64,000 nucleotides of DNA from Paramoeba atlantica. Taxonomy: Eukaryota > Discosea. Under the pieces are notes generated by a model, which searched no databases, was not told where the DNA came from, and was given only the letters and a program-made list of their open reading frames with translations. The position numbers and the translations under genes are program-made. Location: NCBI GenBank assembly GCA_977017575.1, contig CDRNVI010000021.1, forward strand, positions 620,001 through 684,000, given 5' to 3'. Shown here piece by piece: positions 10,961-20,441 of the stretch; positions within the stretch are counted from its first letter, which is position 1, and each line of letters opens with the position of its first letter.

Positions 10961-11050
10961 GGAATCTAAGTGATGATATTTCTTTATAAGTTCGTCTCCG
11001 TCTGAACTTATTTGATGACTATTTGGAATCTCATACTGAAACGCGATATA
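10961..11050. repeat. Dispersed 90-110-bp repeat, copy 1
   Basis: Contains CTTTATAAGTTCGTCTCCGT and CTTATTTGATGACTATTTGG, shared almost base for base with 11203-11307 and 14101-14214, all in the same orientation. It is followed by a CGCGATATA string shared with copy 3. Non-coding. Confidence 0.8.
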
Positions 11051-11202
11051 ATAAACCAGTGGGTTTTTTTGTGCACTAACCCAGCAACACAACGTAGGTC
11101 CCACATGTACAGGTCTCAAAAACAGGCATCCAGCTTATTTTTTATCACTATCATATACAACTGAATGTGTAGAATTTCCTGCTTTTTATAACTATCACTT
11201 TA

Positions 11203-11307
11203 CCTACGAAGTGGTAATAGTAATTAGAATCTAAATGATGACATTTCTTTATAAGTTCGTCTCCGTCTGAACTTATTTGATGACTATTTGGAATCTCATA
11301 CTGAAAT
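11203..11307. repeat. Dispersed 90-110-bp repeat, copy 2
   Basis: Same core as 10961-11050. It also shares the upstream ACCTACGAAGTGGTAATAGT-type lead with copy 3 at 14101, so copies 2 and 3 are the closer pair at their left edge. Confidence 0.8.
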
Positions 11308-11491
11308 TTAAGTTTATAAAAAAGAGGTGTTTTTTGTGCACTAACCCCGACCTTAACTTTTTTGTGCCCAACTTTCAGACAAAAGTTGCTTTTTACAGAA
11401 ACGGTATATTTATCCCTTGAGTAGCTTTCCTGCACTATGCATAAAATCTCCTGCATAAAATTCTTGTATTAAATCCACCCGCATAAAATCA

Positions 11492-12127
11492 TTAAAGTAA
11501 ACAGCTATGGATGATATAAAAACAATTTGAAAAAAAATGGTCATCAACTTCTTGCGGAATTTCACAAATCTCTTCCTCATAATCAATTTCCTCTACTTCC
11601 AAGCTTTGTGCTACAGAAGGGAATAATTCTAATCTCCTTGTCCAAGCTTTTGATTGATTACCTGGATCTTCCAGGATTTGCTGAGGAATGCCAACTTTTT
11701 TCTGCTCAGAAACTGTTGCTTCACGATGGCAAGTAGTCTCCAAAGAAGCATAAGTTTTTTGAATCGCATCTCGCAATTGTGTCTTGCATAGGCGGGCTCC
11801 GAGACTTTTGGTGTTGCCAATTGGCTGGTTAGCGGTCAACTGGCCTCGACAGTAATTTAGCAAAAACTGGGTTCTATGATACACCAGTAGTGGCTTCAAG
11901 CGATTAAAAAGGCCTACGTCGCATGGCTGAAGAATTCCAGTGCATCTTGCTGGGATGTAAGTTATGCGAAGCCAAGGGTATGACCCACCTTCTTTGCATT
12001 GGCTTGTAATTTCTTCTTCAGTTTTCTGTGCGACGTGAACACTGCAGCAGTCTAGTAGTAGCAAAAGCGGCTCCTTATTCGTTAAATTCTTTTGTTGTAC
12101 GTCCTTATCGTAGTAAGTATGAAACAC
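11492..12127 (-). pseudogene. Truncated DDE_1 (Tigger/pogo-type) transposase
   Basis: About 211 codons on the minus strand encode the second half of a DDE_1 nuclease: LLLLLDCCSVHVA (second catalytic Asp region) and ITYIPARCTGILQPCDVGLF, the family signature PxxTSxLQPLDxG in divergent form. There is no ATG at the beginning of the open part; an in-frame TAG precedes it, and the first catalytic region is missing where the 12157-12644 MITE begins. The family moves by cut-and-paste at TA dinucleotides, matching the TA edges of the many inverted-repeat elements here. It is the only clear remnant in the window of an enzyme able to move them. Confidence 0.7.
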
Positions 12128-12156
12128 GGACTATGCATGCAACGCTTCTCCAGATA

Positions 12157-12644
12157 CAGGGGGGGCGCGATGTTTCTGGGGGGTCTAAAATTTGTAATAT
12201 TTGTCTAATTTTGGAAAGTAATAGCGCATTCGAGAGCTCTTGTAAAGTCTGATGCTTTCGCGCATTTTGTTTCTACATATTCATGGGCTATCCTCATATT
12301 CTGTGGAGGGTAAAAACAAGACTTGCAGATTAGGAAAAACGGTATTTTAGGTGAAAAACCATATACTTTTGTCTTCGTAACTGGTCCAATCTCCTTTCTT
12401 CTCTGGAAGAATAAACATCCGTGTTGGCACACTTAATATAGTGCGCTCATACGTAGTCTTAGCATCGTTCGTAAGATATTTCAGGGTCTGTGGGATAATT
12501 GCGTAAAATCGAACTTTTTGAGCAAAATTGCATGTTAAAAGCATCAGACCTTCCAAGAACTCTCGATTGCGCTATTACTTTCCAAAATTGGACAAATATT
12601 ACAAATTTTGGACCCCCCCCAGAAATATTGTCCCCCTCCCTGTG
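12157..12644. mobile_element. MITE with about 110-bp inverted arms, TA-flanked
   Basis: The left arm (CAGGGGGGGCGCGATGTTTC at 12157, continuing through AAGTAATAGCGCATTCGAGA to about 12265) is mirrored by 12530-12644. TA lies immediately outside both ends. The centre (about 260 bp) is AT-rich with no supported gene. A third, solitary half-copy is at 12831-12925. The element abuts the truncated transposase and probably removed or interrupted its N-terminal part. Confidence 0.7.
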
Positions 12645-12830
12645 TATAATGATTTTCCGTTGTAATCTCAGTCTCGCCCGATTCAACATTAAACCACCGT
12701 CCGGTTATTATACCTAGGGACACCTATTGTACCTCCTAGGTATAATAAGTGACCCTAGGGTCCTTATTATACCTCCCCCCCCCTACCTTCAGAGGCGGGT
12801 GCAGAACTTACAGGACCGTAAACTTTGATG

Positions 12831-12925
12831 TGGGAGGGGACTAAAATTTGTAAAACTTGGCCCATTTTGGAAAGTTATAGCGCATTCGAGAGCACTCGAA
12901 CAGGGCTCATGAACGTGCAGGCACG
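12831..12925. repeat. Solitary half-copy of the 12157-12644 arm
   Basis: GGGGACTAAAATTTGTAAAA, then TTTTGGAAAGTTATAGCGCA, follows the same order as the arm of the neighbouring MITE, with substitutions and a divergent inner end. Confidence 0.65.
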
Positions 12926-13411
12926 TAATCTGCTTTTGGATTTTCGAATGCACATAGATCACATTGTTTTTTGGTAGACAAAATCTTGCATTTTTCACAA
13001 TTTTTCTGATCCCCCCCCCTGATTTATGCCACAAAGGCGGGATTACGGACGATCGCCCTAACATAAACACTCCGAAAAGGTTAATTCATCGCCTGGACAC
13101 GTAAAAGCATGTTGGTGCATGCTCTTTGTTGTCGAAGCAATCTTTTCCACTCACTGCGCGTAAATTTCAATGTTGCGTTTGATAAGGGAAACTTACCAAG
13201 AAATCAGATTGACATTGTCAAGAGTTTTGACCAGTTGGGGTATGGTAACCACGAAAATACACGTATTCGTGGCATTTCATATTCTTTCACCCCTGAAGCC
13301 CCAGAAAACAATCTTACCCCCACACTCGCACACGTTTCCCCAGGCTTCCACAGGGGCAGAGGAAAACTTACAAATGGATCATAACTTGTTGTGGGCAATG
13401 TGAAAAAGAAC

Positions 13412-13428
13412 GCGCCACGAAGCGGCGC
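13412..13428. repeat. GC hairpin motif copy
   Basis: GCGCCACGAAGCGGCGC, followed by AAAAAATTTTTT. Near-perfect copy of the dispersed hairpin. Confidence 0.6.
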
Positions 13429-13633
13429 AAAAAATTTTTTACCCTTTTTGCAAAGCAAAGTTATTATACCTAGGGACACTTATTATACTTCCTAGGTATA
13501 ATAACCCGGACGGTGGTTTCCTAGGTATAGAAATCTTCCACTTAGGAACCAACCATCGAAAGAAAATAACATCTCCTTTTTATCGTCGTTCCAAAATATC
13601 GGCATACCATCCTGATTTATGGAGAAAAGCAAA

Positions 13634-13924
13634 CTATACAGATGTATACGAAAAAAGCAAACTACACTGTATACGACTTTGTAAGAATATGCGGGAAATT
13701 CGCTCCTCCTCCAAGAGCTTGTCCAAAAAGGAATTAACCATTTCGTTTGCAGATAAAGTGAAAAGGTTTTGTAACGCTGAGTAGTGCTGAGAAATTGTTT
13801 CCTTATGATTTTCCAAAACCGCCGGATCAAGGCCTTCGGATGTGAAAACACTAGAAAACCACGCCAATTCTTTCTTTGCCCAGTGCTCAGAGTGCCGTCC
13901 GCCAAACGTTGCGAACTTATCCAT
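13634..13924 (-). pseudogene. Protein-like minus-strand fragment, unknown
   Basis: A 96-codon frame from an ATG at 13924 reads MDKFATFGGRHSEHWAKKEL and later ALQNLFTLSANEMVNSFLDK, with amphipathic, helix-like composition unlike the surrounding repeats. No family was recognised. It lies on the strand opposite to all intact genes and beside inverted repeats, so it may be a captured or decaying gene piece rather than a working gene. Confidence 0.3.
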
Positions 13925-14100
13925 CGTTCCAAAAGGTCGTTTTCGGGAGCTGATATTTTAACTAAAACTGAGTAACTAAAATTGGGGTCTATAATTTCGA
14001 AAGTGAGTTTAGAATTACAATCCTAATAACCTTTACTAACTTTTACGGACTAACTTTTTTTGAGGTTTATAATTATTAATGGGAGGTGGAGTACTACTTT

Positions 14101-14214
14101 ACCTACGATGTGCTAATAGTAATTGGAAGCTAAATGATGACATTTCTTTATAAATTCGTCTCCGTCTGAACTTATTTGATGACTATTTGGAATCTCATAC
14201 TGAACCGCGATATA
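14101..14214. repeat. Dispersed 90-110-bp repeat, copy 3
   Basis: Third copy of the repeat at 10961 and 11203, same orientation, about 3 kb downstream. No coding potential. Confidence 0.8.
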
Positions 14215-14518
14215 ACGCCCAGTAAAAATTTAACAAACTAAAAGTTAAATAAACGTCCAGTAAGAGGGATTCTCTTATACACTACCCCCGTAACATACGG
14301 TACGTATCGTAGGTCTCGCATGGACTGATCTCAAAAACCGGAGCTCTACTTTTTAGCACTTATTTTCACCCCGCTGTTCATAACTACCACCTTTACCCTC
14401 GAACGAAAAATTTGTTAAGGGGGGCTCCTGTGTACCGGACATTGCTTAATTACAGTTATCCTTACTTTCGGTTTTTACCTGAATTATTTAACCTAATTAT
14501 TTTACCTAAATTTATTTA

Positions 14519-14865
14519 CAGTGCCGGGGGTTATTACGGAACACCTTAATTAAGGAACACCCCCTTTGGACGCCAAAGTGTTTCGTAATAAAGTGTTCTT
14601 TATTTTTCTCACTTTTGAGTCTCACTTTTTAATTTTCCTTCAATGGAACGTCATGTAGTTAGGTTTGATAAGTGAAAAACAGTCTTGGAATCTTCGGAAA
14701 AAAAAATTGTTGAGGAATGAAAATAGTTTTGTAAAAATGGCGGACCTTGTTCCGTCTCACTGGGAGCCACGCAGGCCGCGTAAGCCCCCAGGCGTTCCTT
14801 AATTAGGTGTTCCGTAATTAAATTCTTCCGTAAATAAAGTGTTCCGTAATAAAATTCGGCACTGT
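14519..14865. mobile_element. MITE with CAGTGCCG ends, TA-flanked
   Basis: TA|CAGTGCCG...TTATTACGGAACAC at the left is mirrored by GTGTTCCGTAATAAAATTCGGCACTG|TA. Internal repeats of TTCCGTAAT(T/A) occur on both sides. About 350 bp, non-coding. CAGTGCCG with a TA edge is typical of pogo/Tc1-like elements and parallels the CAGTGGTCG ends of 4130-5837. Confidence 0.75.
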
Positions 14866-15214
14866 AAGGTTCAAATAGATAATTTTATTTTAAGAGCAAA
14901 TTAATTTTTACACGCCCTGTGACTGGAATAGAGTGAGGATTCCTCGTGCAATGTGGAATGCGCCACCATGTTGCGACGTAGTATCAGATAATTGCATCAC
15001 GAGGGGCTTGGAAACATTATGACTTGGATCGTAAGAAAATAAGAAAAAGAAGTAAATCATAAGAGAATTATTAAAGTACAAACCTATTTATTGGTCTTTG
15101 TACAAAAGTGAGTCAAAGACGCCCGTAATAGTCAATATAGTTTTACTTTGTATTATGTTTTTCTTTTGCTCATTATACATATTGTATATTTTATAGGTTA
15201 ATGTTTTTACTGGC

Positions 15215-15562
15215 ATGAAATCACAAATGTTATTCTGTCCTTACTGTGGTACACAGCTCTTCCTTGAGTGTGCTGGGAGAGTGCGTTATTACTGTCGCAC
15301 TTGCCCTTATAAGCAAGATATTTCTGAACTCGATGATCAAATGCATGTGCTTGTCGAAGAATACACTCCCAAGAAGGCAGAAGATATATTAGGAGGACCG
15401 TCTCAGTTTAAACATTTGCCAAGTACGGAAATACTGTGCACGAAGGAAGCTTGCGGTAATCAAAAAGCATATTTCAGGCAAATTCAAATTCGTTCTGGCG
15501 ATGAACCTATGACAACTTTTTATTGCTGTACCGAATGTGGTGAAATATGGAGGCAAGACTAG
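15215..15562 (+). CDS. RNA polymerase III subunit RPC11 (POLR3K homologue)
   Basis: 115-aa Pol III subunit needed for transcript cleavage, termination and re-initiation. The N-terminal zinc ribbon is MLFCPYCGTQLF...CRTCPY; the linker carries the family string DILGG; the C-terminal TFIIS-like ribbon is CTKEAC...RSGDEPMTTFYCC...CGEIW. The acidic hairpin Asp-Glu of RSxDEP, which drives RNA cleavage, is retained. The first ATG gives MKSQMLFCPYC; the second (15227) would give the canonical MLFCP start. A six-codon out-of-frame upstream ORF starts at 15201, just after TTTTATAG, a likely splice acceptor. Confidence 0.92.
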   Translation: MKSQMLFCPYCGTQLFLECAGRVRYYCRTCPYKQDISELDDQMHVLVEEYTPKKAEDILGGPSQFKHLPSTEILCTKEACGNQKAYFRQIQIRSGDEPMTTFYCCTECGEIWRQD

Positions 15563-15873
15563 CGTCGATGAACAAGCAAAATCCGGATTTAAAAAAGTTC
15601 AAAGTCATTTTGAGCTCCAGAAGTTACTTGCGTGCACTGAAGAAAACTTCTCGATCAGTTTTAGGGAAGTAGTGCAAGCGACACATTCATTGGTATTTCA
15701 GAAACTCGTTTCTTTTGAGGTACCGAGGAATACCTTTCCATGAAATTTAAAAATTGGGGCCAATTAAGTGCGTGTACATGTTTTCGAATAAAGTTTGTGG
15801 GGATTAGATTCCGAAAAGTAATGATGGAATACAGATGACGGAAGGGAGCTACAGCTGAATGGATGGGGCTACA

Positions 15874-16057
15874 GATGAATAATGGGGGGCTAGGGGCGGC
15901 TGGGCGGGGTGAGGGTACTTGCGCGTAATTGCAGGGTTGGCTGGGCTGAAAATCAACGCACGCATGAACAAAAGAGGTCTTTTCCCATCAACCCCCCCAG
16001 TAGCAAGGATTTGGCCATTTTGGCTCAAAATCGATTCTATTACTGGGGAGTCTACGG
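15874..16057. mobile_element. Partial second copy of the 4947-5261 MITE
   Basis: The internal GGCTGGGCGGGGTGAGGG, GGCTGAAAATCAACGCAC and the right end GGATTTGGCCATTTTGG...TCTACGG|TA match 5060-5261 in order. The left terminal repeat is not recognisable. It diverges by scattered substitutions, so it is older than the first copy. Confidence 0.7.
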
Positions 16058-16317
16058 TAGAAGCGTGCATCGAATAGGAAATTCCACGTAAACATAAAAT
16101 GTGGCATTTCGCCAGTTTTTCTGTCTCTTCCCACCGAAAATACAAACCTTGGTCTCGGTGCGGTCTCGGGCGAAGTACCCGCAACCTCTCAGATTAAGTT
16201 TTTTTAACAACGATGGGTAAAAATGTATGCACTCTTACGAAAGTGCAATTATCAAATAAAAGCACGTAAATAAAAGTACTCCCCCTTTCATAATTCTTTA
16301 TAAGTTCGAACCGAAGA

Positions 16318-16359
16318 AGCTTTCTAGTTTTATATAAATTTATATAAAACTAGAAAGCT
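16318..16359. repeat. Perfect 42-bp palindrome
   Basis: AGCTTTCTAGTTTTATATAA followed by its exact reverse complement, with no spacer. It could extrude as a cruciform. Confidence 0.9.
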
Positions 16360-16400
16360 CTCGAAAAGTTCTAGAAATAGTACTGGTAAAAACGGAGCCC

Positions 16401-16417
16401 GCGGCGCTTCGCGCCGC
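16401..16417. repeat. GC hairpin motif, perfect copy
   Basis: GCGGCGCTTCGCGCCGC: a seven-base perfect stem with a TTC loop. Best example of the motif found at eight places in the window. Confidence 0.8.
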
Positions 16418-16495
16418 CTTGTTCCTTCCTGGGTTGCGTATACAATGAGTAATATGTTACTTGGTTCTGTATTAAACTTAGGTTTCGTGTTAGTA

Positions 16496-17064
16496 AAGGG
16501 GGGGCTCGTTTATTGTTAACATTCGATTATTGTTAACAATCAATAAATTCTTTTATTGTTAACATTCGATTATTGTTAACAATGAATTAATTTCGGTTTT
16601 TTCGTGTGCCTTTTGAATTTTTTTGTTCCCTATGGTCATGTTTTATAGCGTTCACGATAAGGAAAATGATGCGCTTAACGATATGCGAAACTATGTTATT
16701 GAAACAACAGACTTTCATTCGCCCGACGATGGCATCCTCCAGAGATAAAACGTTGAGAAGGCAAGTAAACGGTACCTCACCCGACATCGCACTTCGATTC
16801 GCATAACTCAGTTTTGGATGAAACTGTATGGCAATTGAAAACTGCGCAGTTCCCTAAAGAGGTGTCATTGGAGAGTCGTTAGTAGCTCTGGCGATTGCCA
16901 GTGACCTTCAGCGACCTCCAGAGAGTGCCCAAATACTCCTCATTGTAACAATATTCGAACTTTCATTGCAACTCGTATAATGTTAACATTGGGGGATAAA
17001 AGTCCGATTATTGTTAGCAAAAAATGCTCGAAAAAATTTGTTAACAATAAACGAGCCCCCCCTT
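16496..17064. mobile_element. Nested 569-bp MITE, AAGGGGGGGCTCG ends, TA-flanked
   Basis: AAGGGGGGGCTCGTTTATTG then TTAACA at the left is matched exactly by its reverse complement at 17039-17064; TA bounds both ends. Next to the left end, TTATTGTTAACATTCGATTA is repeated in tandem (16511-16583). Identical 26-bp ends suggest recent insertion into the older outer element. Confidence 0.85.
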
Positions 17065-17115
17065 TAAGTGTTTCTACGGTGTTTTTATACAATCAAACCA
17101 ACTCCAATTGTTTTA

Positions 17116-17537
17116 TGCCACGCAAGAAGGGCGAAGAAAGGCCTTCCGAGTCGCGCAGTTTGGTTACCCACTACTTGTCATCATCAGGCCAACTATCTCA
17201 ACGAGAAATTTGTCGACGGAACGAACGAGTGAGGGCGTACGTTGAATCTCATGGTGAAAAGCATGTGCTCTCTCTTCAATCTTTGTTGTCTGAATTCGTA
17301 CTCCGAGCTAACGCTTTATGTTGGCATGTTTTGTTTTCTCAAATAGAAATTGAAGAATATGTTGCAAGAAAAGAAATTTTACGTATCGAAGTTACCGAAA
17401 TGTGTTTTTGCACTCGCAATGTACTGCTTCTCTTATTTTCAGTGGGAGTGAGATTGAGCATTGACCAGAATCTTCGGACATTCCCTAGAGGAACTTCATC
17501 AAGTACTTTGAGTTCATTTGGGCGAACATCCTATTGA
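17116..17537 (+). CDS. Unassigned frame inside the outer element
   Basis: 140 codons from an ATG at 17116 (MPRKKGEERPSESRSLVTHY..., then LSQREICRRNERVRAYVESH). The first 60 residues are charged and protein-like; the rest is Cys/Leu-rich and less convincing. No family recognised. Its place between the nested MITE and the right end of the 16279-17680 element suggests cargo or a remnant of that element's own gene. Confidence 0.3.
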
Positions 17538-17788
17538 GGCATGGCTGCTCATAATTTATATAAATAATTTTATAAGTAAATCCATCTCGGTACCAAACAC
17601 TTATAAAGCTTTATATACTATAAATATAAATCGTCGAAACACTTATAGTTTATATTTGTAAACAATTATGAAAGGGGGAGTATTTAAATCATTTACTTAT
17701 GTACCTTGTGTCAAGAAACGCCCTATAAAAAATTGTCTATAATAAATTTTATAACTAAATTTTTATCTATAGTTTTATAGCGTATGTA

Positions 17789-18625
17789 ATGGGTCGTTAC
17801 GCTATCCTTGTTGTAGGACCAGCTGGAAGCGGCAAGACTACTTTCTGTGCTTGTTTGCAAGAACACGCACTCACAGTGGCGAGTCCAAAACGTACGGTGC
17901 ATGTAGTAAATCTTGACCCCGCTGTACTGAATGTCCCTTACAACGCAAGCTATGACGTACGCGATCTGCTCACGGTGGAGGACACACAACGCTCGGAAGG
18001 TTTGGGCCCAAACGGAGCTCTTGTCGCGCTTATGGAAGGTCTTCTAGAAGAAGAAGATTGGCTTCAACATAACTTCTCAGGTCAGTACGACGACGATTTC
18101 TTAATTTTTGACCTTCCGGGCCAAATAGAGCTCCTGTCACAAATACCGATTGTGCCACAGCTTGCACATCGACTCTCTAGGTTGGGTTCGTATCACGTAG
18201 TAGTGTGTTTTCTTCTTGATGCTCAGTCGGTTGTAATCGACCGAAATAAATACGTTAGCGGTTGTTTATGCGCTCTTAGTGCTATGGTAGCGTTGGATAC
18301 ACCCTTTCTTACCTTCTTGTCGAAAACGGATCTCTTGCAAGGACAAGAAAAGGACAATCTGGAAAGATTTTTAAACTGCGACTTCATTGATTCATCAATC
18401 AATTTTGCACTAGACAGTGATGGACGAGCGCAATCTAAGATGGGAAAATCCGAGTCTCTTCGAAATGCGTTATGCTCCTTAATCGAAGATTTTAATCTTG
18501 TAAACTTTATTCCCTGGAGCGTACACGATGAGGAGGGTATTATGAATACCTTCAGTACTTTGGACTATGTATTGCAATACGGAGAAGACGAAGATTTGCC
18601 GAATCCTCCAGAGGATAAAGAATGA
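17789..18625 (+). CDS. GPN-loop GTPase 3
   Basis: 278-aa cytosolic GTPase of the GPN family, which assists assembly and nuclear import of RNA polymerase II. Visible motifs: P-loop GPAGSGKTT, VVNLDPA, the GPN loop itself (LGPNGALV), switch region FLIFDLPGQIELL and the guanine-specificity motif SKTDLL (divergent NKxD). The start MGRYAILVVGPAGSGKT matches GPN3 (MPRYAQLVMGPAGSGK) rather than GPN1/2. A minimal upstream ATG-TAA lies five bases before the start, after TTTTATAG. Separated from RPC11, another polymerase-related gene, by a 2.2-kb repeat island. Confidence 0.92.
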   Translation: MGRYAILVVGPAGSGKTTFCACLQEHALTVASPKRTVHVVNLDPAVLNVPYNASYDVRDLLTVEDTQRSEGLGPNGALVALMEGLLEEEDWLQHNFSGQYDDDFLIFDLPGQIELLSQIPIVPQLAHRLSRLGSYHVVVCFLLDAQSVVIDRNKYVSGCLCALSAMVALDTPFLTFLSKTDLLQGQEKDNLERFLNCDFIDSSINFALDSDGRAQSKMGKSESLRNALCSLIEDFNLVNFIPWSVHDEEGIMNTFSTLDYVLQYGEDEDLPNPPEDKE

Positions 18626-18834
18626 GTATTACTTATTAAGAATAATTGTTCTTACTTTGTAAGAATGCACCTCAATTGATTTACTTTTTTTATATCGCTG
18701 ACTGCAATGTGTTATTCATTGTCTTCATTATTTGAAATAATTTATTTCCATTTTAATATATACATAGTAGAAAAGCATGTGTACAGTAGGGAAGAATTTT
18801 TTAGCTTTGCAACGCATTCTAATGTTCTGCATCG

Positions 18835-20040
18835 ATGTTGAGTTCTACAAAAGCAAATCTGCTTACCTATGCCGTCCGAAGATCATCCCACCGACCAGCG
18901 CTGATCCAACACAAAGGGTTGGGGTCTGCCATCGAGCTCCGTGCTGTACTCCCTTCTCTCACCACACTTCCGGACATAAAACAGACCCTGCCGAAAGATT
19001 CTTCCTCACCAACACAACATCTCGCCTACGATCTTAACCGCGCAGGCTTTTCCTTTGTGGAAACCCCCGACACACGCGTTTCATTACCTCTCTCCAAACC
19101 CCATCATTTGGACACCCCCTCCCACAACTCCACCCCTCCTGAAGCCCCCCACCCCCACCACCGCCTCATCTTCCCCATGAGCCCTTCCCCCACCTACTGC
19201 ACACACCACTTTAAAACCCCCTTTTCCACCCTTAACACCCTTTCTACCACCACCATGCAATCTCTTTTATGTCCTCCCCCCCCATCCCCATCATCCCATC
19301 TTGATAACCCCATCCCCGATTCTTCTACCCCTCCCCTCGAGGCACGGCTCCATGCCGTCTGCCACTGCCCCTACCACCACTTCATCCCGGCCTATGAGGT
19401 CGTCGCGGTGGTCCAGCACGCGCTGTCGGCCGGGGCCTCCCGCGTGGTGCTCTCGGACTTCCTGCCCCCCGGGCCTCAAGTCCCCGGGACGCAGTACCTG
19501 CAGACGCTGCTGCGTACGCTCGCGTGCAGCGGTGTCCCGAGGGGGGCTTTGGTGTATGAACCTCGGGTGGGGGTGGGAGGGGGTGGGGGTTATTATGATA
19601 ATGACGATAAAGATAAGAATAATAATAATATGTATTTAAGAAATCAAGATTCGAATAAAAATAGAGGTCGTTATCGAAATAGAGATGATGGTGAGCGTAG
19701 AGTTAGGAACGCCATGTATTTAAGAGGTCGTCACCATGGGCTGCATGCGGTTTATGTTGCGGTAAGTAGTGGGATTACCCAAATCAGTTGTGACCCGTTG
19801 TGTGAGTTGGTGAGAACGAGCACAAGCCGGACGACAACAAAAACAGGTGAAGCCACTGGGGTTGAAACCCCGGGGGATTTGTTTCATCCCGGTGGTCTTC
19901 TTGGGGCCTCCTCGGTGATACACTTTTTGAATAGTTTGGGGATTGGATGTAGTGTGGAGAGTGAGGCACTGGAGAGGGTGGTGGCGTCCCACTTCCCGTC
20001 CGCGGCCGTGGGGAGGGGGGTGAAGGTGGGAGGAGAGTGA
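18835..20040 (+). CDS. HMG-CoA-lyase-like protein, probably catalytically dead
   Basis: 401 aa with a presequence-like start (MLSSTKANLLTYAVRRSSHR). The HMG-CoA lyase TIM-barrel path can be followed: AIELRAVLPSLTTLPD for VGPRDGLQN, NRAGFSFVETP for SEAGLSVIETT, HAVCHCPYHHFIPAYEV for VFGCPYEGKISPAKV, ASRVVLSDFLPPG for CYEISLGDTIGVG, VYVAVSSGITQIS for LMALQMGVSVVDSS, and VIHFLNSLGIG for LVYMLEGLGIH. The Arg-Asp of PRDG, the HxH metal ligands (YEPRVG here) and the active-site Cys loop (GGCPYA) are all lost. Long Pro/Ser and Gly/Asn inserts interrupt it. C-rich at 19060-19420, G-rich from 19430. True lyase activity is unlikely; the homology is my reading of weak but ordered similarity. Confidence 0.65.
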   Translation: MLSSTKANLLTYAVRRSSHRPALIQHKGLGSAIELRAVLPSLTTLPDIKQTLPKDSSSPTQHLAYDLNRAGFSFVETPDTRVSLPLSKPHHLDTPSHNSTPPEAPHPHHRLIFPMSPSPTYCTHHFKTPFSTLNTLSTTTMQSLLCPPPPSPSSHLDNPIPDSSTPPLEARLHAVCHCPYHHFIPAYEVVAVVQHALSAGASRVVLSDFLPPGPQVPGTQYLQTLLRTLACSGVPRGALVYEPRVGVGGGGGYYDNDDKDKNNNNMYLRNQDSNKNRGRYRNRDDGERRVRNAMYLRGRHHGLHAVYVAVSSGITQISCDPLCELVRTSTSRTTTKTGEATGVETPGDLFHPGGLLGASSVIHFLNSLGIGCSVESEALERVVASHFPSAAVGRGVKVGGE

Positions 20041-20441
20041 TAAGTCTGTGACGAGGAATGTGCATTCGTGTGGTGTATTTTTTCCAGGTAGAGAGGGTCA
20101 TGTGCGTGGGGATCTGACCGCATTTTTCAGAGCTGGAACAGAAAACATGACAACACGGTTGTACGACGATAAGGGGATGTTTTCTTGATATCATCCTTCC
20201 ACACCCTGGATTCAATTCGCGGTTGTTTACTACCAAATTAGAATTTGCCGAATTGGTGCGAAAATTTTTGTCTAGGAATATGAGCTCATACAGTTACATG
20301 TCGCTCAGTGGTGTTTAGCTTCATCCCTCCAGAGGTAATACTAATGCACTACTTCTTACTAGGTTACTACTGTTAATGAACATTCTTGAATAGCTTTTCA
20401 CGTTCATTATTTCACTTGAATATTCAATAATCTCGCACTGC
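20041..20441. other. Spacer without visible gene
   Basis: No repeats with partners elsewhere were found. The last 100 bases are T-rich and may hold the splice acceptor for the next LRR gene. Confidence 0.5.

Larger units (their letters stand above)
12691..13519. mobile_element. Inverted-repeat element with ACCACCGTCCGG ends
   Basis: ACCACCGTCCGGTTATTATA at the left is mirrored by TATAATAACCCGGACGGTGG at the right. Each end also carries palindromes built on TTATACCTAGG (CCTAGGTATAATAA). The region encloses the half-copy repeat at 12831-12925. No target duplication could be fixed. Confidence 0.65.
16279..17680. mobile_element. Outer inverted-repeat element, CTCCCCCTTTCATAATT ends
   Basis: TA|CTCCCCCTTTCATAATT at 16277 is mirrored by AATTATGAAAGGGGGAG|TA at 17682. 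It holds the 42-bp palindrome, a GC hairpin, the nested MITE 16496-17064 and an unassigned frame at 17116-17537. Size 1.4 kb. Confidence 0.7.

Noticed and set aside
15537-15743. 68-codon frame overlapping the end of RPC11
   Set aside because: Uses a different frame into the 3' UTR with no start context or motif.
16980-17115. N-terminal extension of the 17116 frame
   Set aside because: It would translate the MITE's terminal repeat; the ATG at 17116 gives a cleaner start.
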